A DNA stretch of 6,249 nucleotides from an uncultured Selenomonadales bacterium (GCA_905200615.1 CAJKLB010000069.1:1-6249), one strand, 5' to 3'; numbered from the stretch's first letter, positions 1 through 6,060 are shown. A program made the numbers and translations. Notes: generated from the letters alone by a model not told the origin.

Positions 1-19
1 TTTTATTTTTAAAATAAAA
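1..19. repeat. AT-only perfect inverted repeat at the window edge
   Basis: Nine bases (1-9, TTTTATTTT) are mirrored as AAAATAAAA at 11-19 around one central T. With only A and T it could be the tail of a terminator from a gene left of the window, an UP-like AT tract for the regulator promoter, or chance in AT-rich DNA. No function can be assigned because the left flank is missing. Confidence 0.35.
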
Positions 20-28
20 TTATTGAAT

Positions 29-77
29 ATCCTATTAGGACAAACTCGTTATTTTAATAAATCCTATTCGGACATAC
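29..77 (+). promoter_or_regulatory. Twin operator-like sites upstream of the XRE regulator
   Basis: A 17-bp element beginning ATCCTATT and ending AC occurs at 29-45 and again at 61-77, with only two differences. The core of the first copy, TCCTATTAGGA (30-40), is a perfect 5+1+5 palindrome. The second core, TCCTATTCGGA (62-72), has one mismatch. The copies are offset by exactly 32 bp, about three helical turns, so two dimers would sit on the same DNA face. Position, palindromy and proximity to an XRE gene suggest autoregulation, which is an inference. The promoter is not well resolved: TTTAAT at 53-58 is a possible -10 between the two sites, but no good -35 accompanies it. Confidence 0.65.
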
Positions 78-97
78 AATATATTTATAACAGATAC

Positions 98-105
98 AGA
101 GGTGG
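98..105 (+). promoter_or_regulatory. Ribosome binding site of the XRE regulator
   Basis: AGAGGTGG lies 3 bases before the ATG at 109. Its AGAGG core leaves a 6-base spacer, which fixes the start codon. Confidence 0.75.
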
Positions 106-108
106 TTT

Positions 109-465
109 ATGAATATAGACTATATCGCCGTAGGAAAGCGTATCCGTGAAATCAGAAAAACAAAAAAATGGACACAGGCTAAATTGGCAGAAAAATCTTC
201 GGTGGAACCTTCCAATATCTCGCATATCGAACGCGCAGCTACGAAAGTAAGCTTGCCTACCTTAGTGAATATCGCAAATGCTTTAGAAGTTTCGTTGGAC
301 GAAATTGTATTTGAAAGTTTAAAGAAAAATCAGCATATTTACGCGGCGGAGATTAATGAATTATTGGCTGATTGTACGGCCGAAGAACTGCAGGCAATAA
401 CCGAATTGCTGCGCTGCGGAAAGAACATACTGCGTACAGTGCAAAAAAAAGGGGATAAAGAATAA
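109..465 (+). CDS. XRE-family (Cro/C1-type HTH) transcriptional regulator
   Basis: This encodes a 118-residue cytoplasmic DNA-binding protein. The N-terminal domain (about residues 7-66) is a lambda-repressor-like five-helix HTH: a basic first helix (VGKRIREIRKTKKW), the helix-turn-helix around TQAKLAEKSSVEPSNISHIERA (22-43), then SLPTLVNIANALEVSLDEIV. The C-terminal third (about 77-109) is predicted helical, contains DCTAEELQAITELLRCGKNI, and probably serves dimerisation. No enzymatic, peptidase or metal-binding motif is visible. The ATG is supported by AGAGG/AGGTGG at 98-105. The gene stands alone: two near-palindromic sites lie immediately upstream and stacked terminators follow its stop. 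It therefore most likely represses itself and perhaps other loci carrying the same site. It could be a relic of a mobile element, but no integrase, toxin or phage gene is visible. The family call is secure; the targets are unknown. Confidence 0.9.
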   Translation: MNIDYIAVGKRIREIRKTKKWTQAKLAEKSSVEPSNISHIERAATKVSLPTLVNIANALEVSLDEIVFESLKKNQHIYAAEINELLADCTAEELQAITELLRCGKNILRTVQKKGDKE

Positions 466-486
466 TTAGCGGTAAAGCGTTCGTTT

Positions 487-510
487 TTAAGGATTATCCT
501 TTAATTTTTT
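487..510 (+). terminator. First terminator-like hairpin after the regulator
   Basis: AAGGA (489-493) pairs with TCCTT (497-501) around a 3-base loop. Flanking TT/AA could extend the stem past a one-base bulge. Six T follow at 505-510. The stem is short and A/U-rich, so on its own it would be a weak terminator. Confidence 0.5.
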
Positions 511-538
511 GCGGCGATAACGCCGCCTTTTGCTTTTT
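511..538 (+). terminator. Rho-independent terminator of the XRE gene
   Basis: GCGGCG (511-516) pairs perfectly with CGCCGC (521-526) around an ATAA loop, followed by CTTTTGCTTTTT. The all-G/C stem and T-rich tail, 45 bases after the regulator's stop codon, make this its likely main terminator. It sits directly behind the weaker hairpin at 487-510. Confidence 0.8.
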
Positions 539-560
539 GGTGGGTGAGCGCGAAAAAATA

Positions 561-710
561 ATGAAAAATTCAATAGCAACTATTTTTTTGCCGAGATGAT
601 ATTGAAGGGGATAGAGGAAAGCCAAAAATTTTTGAATCAATAGAAGAAATCTGCGGAGGGCAAGAATCTGAGAGCGGCTTAAAAGAAAAAATAAGAATAT
701 CTGATTTCAA
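561..710 (+). pseudogene. Possible decayed small reading frame
   Basis: This interval lies inside the 306-base stretch between the regulator and the glycosyltransferase stop (466-771). An ATG at 561 opens MKNSIATIFLPR and then stops at 597-599. A second frame, open without a start codon from 577, reads DDIEGDRGKPKIFESIEE and onward, a plausible mixed charged/hydrophobic composition. It stays open through the terminator to a TAG at 793. A run of seven T at 583-589 sits where the frames would join, so losing one T would fuse them. There is no convincing ribosome binding site before 561. I do not recognise the product. It may be a degraded gene or simply open by chance. Confidence 0.2.
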
Positions 711-739
711 AAAAAGCGTGTGGAGAAGACACGCTTTTT
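709..739. terminator. Bidirectional terminator between the convergent units
   Basis: GCGTGT (716-721) pairs with ACACGC (729-734) around a 7-base loop. The stem is extended by AAAAA (711-715) against TTTTT (735-739), giving 11 perfect base pairs. Read on the minus strand, the hairpin follows the glycosyltransferase stop (772) by about 30 bases and ends in a run of seven T. Read on the plus strand it ends in five T. It therefore closes the polysaccharide operon and insulates it from the regulator transcribed towards it. Confidence 0.9.
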
Positions 740-771
740 ATAAAAACGAATTTTGTAGAGGCGGCTTTTTA

Positions 772-3351
772 TTATTTCCGGCAATCGGATTTTAGTTTGG
801 AAAATTGAAGGATATAATCATTTTTCAGTGAAAAATTCGGATTATAATATGGATCGCCTTTTTCCAAAGTTCGGTTCCATTTTCCGCGGAAGATATCACA
901 TTCGGTTTTAAAACGAAGCTTTTTTTCTTCCGAATCTTCTAAACCGCGGGTTTTTGATTCATAATGGTATAGCTCCGCGTAGGGGTTGAATACGATAAGA
1001 TAGCCTTTTTCTCTCAGTTTCAGACAAAGGTCAACATCATTAAAAGCTACTTTTAGGGTTTCATCCAGTCCGCCGACTTCATCAAAAAATCTGCGCCGCA
1101 CCATCATGCAGGCACCGGTAACCGCACTCATATTTTGCGCGTAAAAAAGTTTTCCCATATAGCCCAAATAATCTTTAGGAACCCCATAATGGCTGTGTCC
1201 GGCGATACCGTCCGCACCCAATCCCAGCACTATTCCGGCATGCTGAACGGTATTATCCGCATAATAGAGCTTCGCGCCTACCGCTCCGACATCCGGCCTT
1301 TGAGCATACATGAAAAGTTCCTGGATCCAGTCGGGAGTAATGATTTCGGTGTCGTTATTTAAAAGAATGATATATTCGCCTTTAGACTTGGCTGCTCCTA
1401 AATTGTTTACAGCCGAATAGTTGAAGGATCCGCTATATTGTATAACACTGATATTTTCGTGCTCAGTCAGCTGCTTATAATATGCAAATAACTCTAAATC
1501 TGTACTGCCGTTTTCCACAATGATGATTTCATAGTTCTGATAGGTGCTTTTTTCCAAAATAGAGGAAACGCATTTTTCCAAATCACTTTTATGGTTGCGG
1601 TTGGGAATGATAATTGAAATCAAAGGAGAGGATTTCAGCTCATATTGGATTCGGTATATTGTAGGAAAAGCTTTGCTGCTTTCTATCGTAACGTTATAAC
1701 CTTCTTTTTTCAAGCTTTCTTTCACCGCGTTTTTACCGGCATCGATAGCATAACTTTTGGATGTGATGTCCGAGGCTACGGAAGCGGGATGAGAACGCCA
1801 GAAATACAGGAGCTTGGGAATATGGTGTATTTTTTTTGCGTTAGCGGTAAGGCGCAGAATCATATCATGATCCTGACTGCCGTCAAATTCCGGTCGGAAT
1901 AATCCTGCTTTTTCCAGCAGATTTTTTGAAAATACGGAAAAATGACAGATATAATTATTGGCCCGCAAGTTATCAACGGCAAAATCAGGCTTAAAATGGA
2001 AGTTGATGATCTTGGTAATGTTTTCGCCCTCAAAAGTAGCCTCATCGGTATAGATAAAATCGGCGTTATGCTCACAAATTACACGCATGTTCTCAAATAA
2101 TACCGAAGGATGCAGGATATCGTCGTGGTCAAAAAGCGCAAGGTAATCCCCGGTGGCCATTTCAAGGCAGCGGTTGGTATTTTGAGAAATCCCCATATTT
2201 TTTTCAAGTTTTTTATATACGATGCGGCCGTCGTTTTTTGCGTATTGCCGCACGCAGGCTTCTACTGCAGAATGTTTTTCGTCACTGCCGTCAGCCAGGC
2301 ATAATTCCCAGTTCTTATATGTTTGCCCCTGAACCGACTCAATCATTTCCTGTAAATAATTTAAAGGCGTATTGTATAAGGGAACCAGTATACTGAACTT
2401 AATGTTGAGGTTAAAGACAGTTGCTTCCTCAAAATCCCTGCGTTTTTTTGTGATTTTACAATAATTAAAGGGTATTTTGGATTGGAGCTTGTTGCTTACC
2501 ACAAAAAGTGTAGTGTGTATGCCGTTTTTTACAAGACATTGTATTCCTTTATACAGATATCTTGTTACCGTGAATTGAAACAGTATGCGTTTCAGTGCGG
2601 CGGAAGTCTCAGTCGCTTCCGGGTAGGGAATAGAGTCATTTTCTTTGTGTGATGAAGCCGAAAAATAGGTTTTTTGTTTGTTTGTCATTGTGTTAGAAGA
2701 TTCCCTGAAAGTTGTTCTTTTTTGACCAACGGTGCCCGCACCCCTGGGAATGCTTTTTTCATGCTGTTCGCAATCGGAAAGAGGGTGGTTACTCACATCT
2801 TTTTCAAAACAATATGCGTCTGCGGAGAGCGCCGGGAAATATTCGGATGTATGGTCAAAGAAGTGTTTTTTTTCAAGTTCAGCGGTCAGAAAAGTAAGCG
2901 TATTTGTATCAACATCATCTGAAGCCGGAAATAAAAGAAGAATACGATCGGTATAAGAACATAAATTTTGAATAGCAGCGGCATACTCTTCTTTTGTCGG
3001 AGAGTTTATTACCTGCACGCGGAGAATAAGATCGAAGTGTTTTGGAAAATGCGCGGGAAGCTCATCTTGAAGCGGGCATACGGAACAGAAATCTTTTACG
3101 GATTCGTCGATCTGTGCTATTGTGTTTTCCGAAGGATCCATTCCGTAAGCTTGTACGCCCAGCTTTCTTAGCTCTTCTACAAGGAATCCTAAAGTACAGC
3201 CCGCGTCCAAAACCGTAACGGGGTGAAAAGTGTCCGTAATTGTGCGGGCCGTATTGATAAAAAAGTCACGAAGCACTTGATTGCTTTTATAATCGCAAGC
3301 CTTGATTTCACCTGTATGGTATTTTTCATAATATTGCCGAATAGAATTCAA
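772..3351 (-). CDS. Methyltransferase plus tandem GT2 glycosyltransferase fusion, cell-surface polysaccharide synthesis
   Basis: This 859-residue protein has three catalytic-type domains in one chain. Residues about 1-185 resemble a class I SAM methyltransferase: motif I is DAGCTLGFLVEE (49-60), with an acidic residue D72 ending strand 2. The usual later E-x-L-E-H element is degenerate (FDLILRVQVINS, 106-117). A polar linker (about 186-310) follows. The first family-2 glycosyltransferase domain begins about 317 (FSILVPLYNTP), with D354, a DxD-type FDHDD (407-411) and the acceptor-side SQDHD (492-496). The second begins about 576 (PLISIIIPNRN), with VENGSTD (612-618), LNNDTE (664-669) and NDVDLCLKLRE (771-781). 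No membrane segment is evident, so it probably works at the cytoplasmic face on lipid-linked glycan. The start is TTG, the only in-frame candidate before an upstream stop, with a weak AGCAGG 8 bases before it. It is the last gene of the exporter operon and ends in tandem TAA codons. The order resembles that of WsaE of Geobacillus stearothermophilus. Sugar specificity is unknown. Confidence 0.88.
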   Translation of the reverse strand: MNSIRQYYEKYHTGEIKACDYKSNQVLRDFFINTARTITDTFHPVTVLDAGCTLGFLVEELRKLGVQAYGMDPSENTIAQIDESVKDFCSVCPLQDELPAHFPKHFDLILRVQVINSPTKEEYAAAIQNLCSYTDRILLLFPASDDVDTNTLTFLTAELEKKHFFDHTSEYFPALSADAYCFEKDVSNHPLSDCEQHEKSIPRGAGTVGQKRTTFRESSNTMTNKQKTYFSASSHKENDSIPYPEATETSAALKRILFQFTVTRYLYKGIQCLVKNGIHTTLFVVSNKLQSKIPFNYCKITKKRRDFEEATVFNLNIKFSILVPLYNTPLNYLQEMIESVQGQTYKNWELCLADGSDEKHSAVEACVRQYAKNDGRIVYKKLEKNMGISQNTNRCLEMATGDYLALFDHDDILHPSVLFENMRVICEHNADFIYTDEATFEGENITKIINFHFKPDFAVDNLRANNYICHFSVFSKNLLEKAGLFRPEFDGSQDHDMILRLTANAKKIHHIPKLLYFWRSHPASVASDITSKSYAIDAGKNAVKESLKKEGYNVTIESSKAFPTIYRIQYELKSSPLISIIIPNRNHKSDLEKCVSSILEKSTYQNYEIIIVENGSTDLELFAYYKQLTEHENISVIQYSGSFNYSAVNNLGAAKSKGEYIILLNNDTEIITPDWIQELFMYAQRPDVGAVGAKLYYADNTVQHAGIVLGLGADGIAGHSHYGVPKDYLGYMGKLFYAQNMSAVTGACMMVRRRFFDEVGGLDETLKVAFNDVDLCLKLREKGYLIVFNPYAELYHYESKTRGLEDSEEKKLRFKTECDIFRGKWNRTLEKGDPYYNPNFSLKNDYILQFSKLKSDCRK

Positions 3352-3359
3352 TTTTACAG

Positions 3360-3365
3360 CCTGCT
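3360..3365 (-). promoter_or_regulatory. Weak ribosome binding site before the TTG start of the fusion gene
   Basis: On the minus strand AGCAGG stands 8 bases before the TTG at 3349-3351, inside the 25-base gap after the ATPase stop. The weak site plus TTG suggests lower initiation, partly fed by translation of the ATPase gene. An in-frame stop at 3385-3387 excludes a much longer N-terminus. Confidence 0.45.
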
Positions 3366-3376
3366 TTCTGCTTTTT

Positions 3377-4120
3377 TTATCGGCTCACATTCCGATACGC
3401 GTTACATACTTCTTGTGCTTCACCGATCATTTTTACTTTGCCTTTTTCCAGCCACAGGCAATGTTTGCAAAGGCGTTCAATTTGTTCGATAGAATGGGAT
3501 ACAATAATGACAGTAGTATCGTCATGCATCATGGCGTGAATGCGTTCTTCACATTTTTGCTGGAACAAAAAATCACCTACAGCCAGAATCTCGTCCACAA
3601 TTAAGATATCAGGTGTCGTTACGGTGGCAATGGCAAAACCTATGCGCGCTACCATACCGGAAGAGTAATTCTTCATGGGAACGTCAAGAAAATCCTTCAT
3701 TTCGGAAAAATCCACAATATCATCGAATTTTTCATCCATAAATTTTTTAGAAAAACCTAAAACAGAGCCGTTTAAATAAATGTTTTCCCGCGCGGTAAGC
3801 TCCATATCAAATCCGGCGCCCAACTCAATTAAAGGCGCGATGATACCCGCCGTCTCAACGGTTCCTTTTGTAGGTTTTAAAATGCCGGATATGATTTTCA
3901 GCGTAGTACTCTTTCCGCTGCCGTTAAGCCCTACAATACCAAAAACATCGCCTTTTTTGATATCAAAGGAAACATTATTAAGAGCGGTAAAATCCTCAAA
4001 CATCAGCTGGCGTTTTGCAAGCTTTAAAAAATATTCTTTTATATTTTCCAGCTTTTCTTTACTCATGTTGAAATGCATTTCAACATTCCGCATTTCAACG
4101 GCGTTTTCCTGATTGATCAT
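3377..4120 (-). CDS. Polysaccharide ABC transporter ATP-binding protein (Wzt/TagH/RgpD-like)
   Basis: This 247-residue nucleotide-binding subunit powers export of a lipid-linked polysaccharide through the permease encoded just upstream. All main ABC motifs are present: Walker A GLNGSGKST (64-72), signature YSSGM (152-156), Walker B ILIVDE (172-177), D-loop LAVGD (179-183) and switch histidine H209 in SHS. The segment between Walker A and signature, with ELGAGFDMELTARENIYLNG (99-118), is characteristic of the O-antigen/teichoic-acid/rhamnan exporter subfamily. So is the N-terminal insertion before FTALNNVSF. The protein ends shortly after the ATPase core and lacks the C-terminal carbohydrate-binding domain of long Wzt proteins such as those of E. 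coli O8/O9a. That fits the short TagH/RgpD class. The ATG is supported by GGGAG at 4127-4131, 6 bases away. The 12-base gap after the permease stop implies coupled translation. The export role is secure; the exact glycan is unknown. Confidence 0.95.
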   Translation of the reverse strand: MINQENAVEMRNVEMHFNMSKEKLENIKEYFLKLAKRQLMFEDFTALNNVSFDIKKGDVFGIVGLNGSGKSTTLKIISGILKPTKGTVETAGIIAPLIELGAGFDMELTARENIYLNGSVLGFSKKFMDEKFDDIVDFSEMKDFLDVPMKNYSSGMVARIGFAIATVTTPDILIVDEILAVGDFLFQQKCEERIHAMMHDDTTVIIVSHSIEQIERLCKHCLWLEKGKVKMIGEAQEVCNAYRNVSR

Positions 4121-4132
4121 TTTAAACTCCCA

Positions 4133-4936
4133 TTAAATATGAAGTATGAATTTTCTTTCCGCTTTTTTAAACACAAGCGCGCCGAAGATAAACGCAGACA
4201 GCGCAAAAGCGATACAGATTAAATTTTCCCGAAGTCCCGGAACGGTATTGTACATCATAACATCCCTGAAATAATTTACAAAATAATACATAGGATTCAA
4301 TTTTACCACGCCGGATACCAGGTCATAACCGACTAACAATTCGTCGCTGTAGAGAATAGGGGTAAGATACATCCAAATTGTCAGTAAAACGCTGTAAAAA
4401 TGCGCAATGTCGCGGAAATATACAGTTACGGCACTTAAAAACAGGCATACGCCGCAGGAAAAAACCATACAATACAGTACGGGAATGGGAAACAAAAGCG
4501 TGGTGAACGTTGGATATACCCCCTGAAGCAGCATGACCAGAAATACCGCAATGAGACTGCAGAGAAAATTAATCAGGGAAAAAATACATTTTTCAAGCGG
4601 AAAGATGTATTTGGGAATATATACTTTTTTGATTAAAGGTGCCGCGGAGAGAATCGAAGAGAGCGAAAGCGTGGTAGATTCGGAAAAAAAGTTCCAAAGC
4701 GCCCAGCCTATGATATAAAATGTGGGGAAATTTTCTACTTGTACCCGCAGGAGCATTTGAAAAATCTGTGTTAATACAAGCATGGTAAGCAATGGGTTGA
4801 GCATGCTCCAAAGAATTCCCAGAACGGATCTCCGATATTTAATTTTAAAATCTTTGGATACAAGATTTTTCAGCAGGGGTAAAAACCGTTTAAAATTATA
4901 TGTGAATTTTTTTAAGCCGGATACTATTTGCGCCAA
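4133..4936 (-). CDS. Polysaccharide ABC-2 type transport permease (Wzm/TagG/RgpC-like)
   Basis: This is the membrane subunit of the exporter, 267 residues from the chosen start. It shows the family pattern: an amphipathic basic N-terminus (FLPLLKNLVSKDFKIKYRRS), then VLGILWSMLNPLLTML opening the first membrane helix (about 38-62). Further hydrophobic segments lie at about 71-86, 115-137, 145-170, 180-197 and 238-256. Family-typical stretches are VYIPKYIFPLEK, TVYFRDI (171-177) and NPMYYFVNYFRD (214-225). The frame stays open 83 codons further upstream, but I place the start at TTG 4934-4936. GGGAGGA stands 6 bases before it, the resulting length matches the usual 260-270 residues, and the extra N-terminus has no family character. 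A near-consensus promoter also lies within that extension. It is the first gene of the operon, with the ATPase 12 bases downstream. The substrate is presumably an undecaprenyl-diphosphate-linked glycan, by family knowledge. Confidence 0.93.
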   Translation of the reverse strand: MAQIVSGLKKFTYNFKRFLPLLKNLVSKDFKIKYRRSVLGILWSMLNPLLTMLVLTQIFQMLLRVQVENFPTFYIIGWALWNFFSESTTLSLSSILSAAPLIKKVYIPKYIFPLEKCIFSLINFLCSLIAVFLVMLLQGVYPTFTTLLFPIPVLYCMVFSCGVCLFLSAVTVYFRDIAHFYSVLLTIWMYLTPILYSDELLVGYDLVSGVVKLNPMYYFVNYFRDVMMYNTVPGLRENLICIAFALSAFIFGALVFKKAERKFILHI

Positions 4937-4942
4937 GGTTGT

Positions 4943-4949
4943 TCCTCCC
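4943..4949 (-). promoter_or_regulatory. Ribosome binding site that sets the permease TTG start
   Basis: On the minus strand GGGAGGA lies exactly 6 bases before TTG 4934-4936. The in-frame ATG at 4955-4957 overlaps the region just upstream of this site and has no comparable Shine-Dalgarno sequence of its own. Confidence 0.8.
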
Positions 4950-5051
4950 AATAACATATATTTTACCAAGTGCACTGTATTTATCCCGGAAGTGCCGGAA
5001 AAATAAAATAACCGTGACGGGTGAAAAAGTTCGATTTTCTTAGATAAAAGC

Positions 5052-5070
5052 AGGTACTGAAAAAGTACCT
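5052..5070 (-). promoter_or_regulatory. Perfect palindrome at the predicted +1 of the exporter operon
   Basis: AGGTACT and AGTACCT form a perfect 7+5+7 inverted repeat that starts where transcription from the adjacent promoter should begin. It could be an operator bound by a dimeric repressor at +1 to +19, or a stem at the extreme 5' end of the mRNA that protects it. A further AGGTAC copy (5079-5084, minus strand) overlaps the -10 box. On the minus strand the stem is followed by GCTTTTATC, too poor a T run for a convincing terminator. Confidence 0.55.
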
Positions 5071-5075
5071 TCTGT

Positions 5076-5104
5076 ATTGTACCTTTCCCCGCAGAAAATG
5101 TCAA
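5076..5104 (-). promoter_or_regulatory. Sigma-70/SigA-type promoter of the exporter operon
   Basis: On the minus strand TTGACA (5099-5104) is a perfect -35, followed by a 17-base spacer and TACAAT (5076-5081), five of six bases of the -10 consensus. AT-rich DNA upstream (about 5105-5130) could act as an UP element. It lies 3' of the corA stop, so the exporter genes have their own promoter. It falls inside the over-long permease frame, supporting the shorter start. Confidence 0.85.
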
Positions 5105-5202
5105 ATATATAAATCGGAATATAGATGCTTTTATTATTGCGTTTCTGTGTACGGCGGTAAAAGTGCAGAATTGATTTATATTCAATATCTTGCGTTATTT
5201 CG

Positions 5203-6054
5203 TTAAAACCATTTTTTCTTTTTGAAAAAGAGAATTTCAATAATGAGACAGGCACCGCTGACGGCACAGATGATGGGATAACCGTAACGGGAAGTAAGCT
5301 CAGGCATATGAGAAAAATTCATACCGTACCAGCCGGCAATCAAGGTCAGCGGCATAAAAATGGTCGTTACAATAGTCAGTACTTTCATGGTTGTATTTTG
5401 TTTGATGTCAAGCTGAGTGTGGTATAGCTCTTTTAACTGCATGGAATATTCCTTTAAACTCTGCACCGTGGAATATAAGCGTTTCGCTTTTGCGGAAAAT
5501 AAATCAAACAATTGGCGAAGTTTTTCGTTTTCCGTTTCGGCAGCTTGTTCGCATAAAGTATCGCCTATATCCGAAAGCTGCTGGTAATAAAGACTTAATG
5601 AAGAAAGTTCTTTTCGTATTTTTAGCATTTTATGATTAAACGATTCCACTGTGTTTTTCAGTAACGCGTCCTCTAAGGCAGAAAGGTGAGTTTCATATTC
5701 TTGCAGGCAGAGAATATCGTCCTTAATCAAAAACTCCAGTAACTCAAACAGCGCGTGAACGGGCGTATCGGGAGCTTCTGTTATATAGGTTTCTATTTCT
5801 TGGAGCATTTTTGTAAGAGCTTCAGGTGGCCCGATCAACAGCAGCTTTTCTGATGTTAAAAAATATCCGAACAACAGTTTCTTTGAAGGATCTTTTTTAT
5901 CCGGAAGCGCGTAGGTGCCTAATATCATATCTTTTAAGCGCAGTGCTTTGCAGAACCTTCCGTATTTTTCATCCGGACACACGGCGTTTCGGTGTGTGAA
6001 TGCGGGATAGCGTTTCTTGAATTCTTCATATGAGAGAATTTCCGTATGCTGCAT
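5203..6054 (-). CDS. corA: CorA-family magnesium/divalent-cation transport protein
   Basis: The 283-residue product forms, by family knowledge, a homopentameric channel for Mg2+ or a related divalent cation in the cytoplasmic membrane. A soluble N-terminal domain (about 1-215) leads into long helices (about 115-215, rich in E, K and L) that would form the funnel. The first membrane helix (about 224-243, KVLTIVTTIFMPLTLIAGWY) ends in the diagnostic GMN selectivity motif (244-246), within YGMNFSHMPE. The second (about 258-277) is followed by a basic tail KKKKWF. It is somewhat shorter than the roughly 315-350 residues of many CorA proteins, the difference lying in the N-terminal domain. The frame extends nine codons further to an ATG at 6081, but AGGAGG at 6061-6066, 6 bases before the ATG at 6052-6054, decides the start. 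It has its own promoter and is monocistronic or reads weakly into the exporter genes. Ion preference cannot be read from the sequence. Confidence 0.93.
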   Translation of the reverse strand: MQHTEILSYEEFKKRYPAFTHRNAVCPDEKYGRFCKALRLKDMILGTYALPDKKDPSKKLLFGYFLTSEKLLLIGPPEALTKMLQEIETYITEAPDTPVHALFELLEFLIKDDILCLQEYETHLSALEDALLKNTVESFNHKMLKIRKELSSLSLYYQQLSDIGDTLCEQAAETENEKLRQLFDLFSAKAKRLYSTVQSLKEYSMQLKELYHTQLDIKQNTTMKVLTIVTTIFMPLTLIAGWYGMNFSHMPELTSRYGYPIICAVSGACLIIEILFFKKKKWF

Positions 6055-6060
6055 AAAAAA

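Larger units (their letters stand above)
4937..5070 (-). other. Predicted 5' leader of the exporter operon
   Basis: About 134 bases separate the predicted transcription start (about 5069-5070) from the permease TTG. The leader opens with a perfect 7-bp stem (5070-5052). It later carries a small CCGG-CACTT-CCGG hairpin possibility at about 4986-4998 and ends with the strong ribosome binding site. No known riboswitch is recognised, and the 4-bp stem is too short to call. Confidence 0.45.

Noticed and set aside
109..465. Antitoxin of a toxin-antitoxin pair
   Set aside because: No adjacent, translationally coupled toxin-sized frame is present: terminators follow the gene and no gene precedes it in the window.
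1135..2956. Several plus-strand open frames inside the glycosyltransferase gene (for example 1645-1902, 2674-2922)
   Set aside because: They are antisense to a strongly supported coding frame, lack ribosome binding sites and family features, and overlap one another.
3223..4112. Plus-strand open frames antisense to the ABC ATPase gene (3223-3492, 3780-4112)
   Set aside because: The opposite strand carries every ABC motif; these frames are shadows of it.
4964..4978. CAGTGCACTTGGTA on the minus strand, similar to the beginning of the JUMPstart element of enterobacterial polysaccharide operons
   Set aside because: Only the first part resembles it, with a substitution and an insertion. The defining ops core (GGCGGTAGC) is absent, and the host looks like a Firmicute.
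4986..4998. CCGG-CACTT-CCGG hairpin in the exporter leader as a terminator or attenuator
   Set aside because: The stem is only 4 bp and is not followed by a T run on the minus strand.
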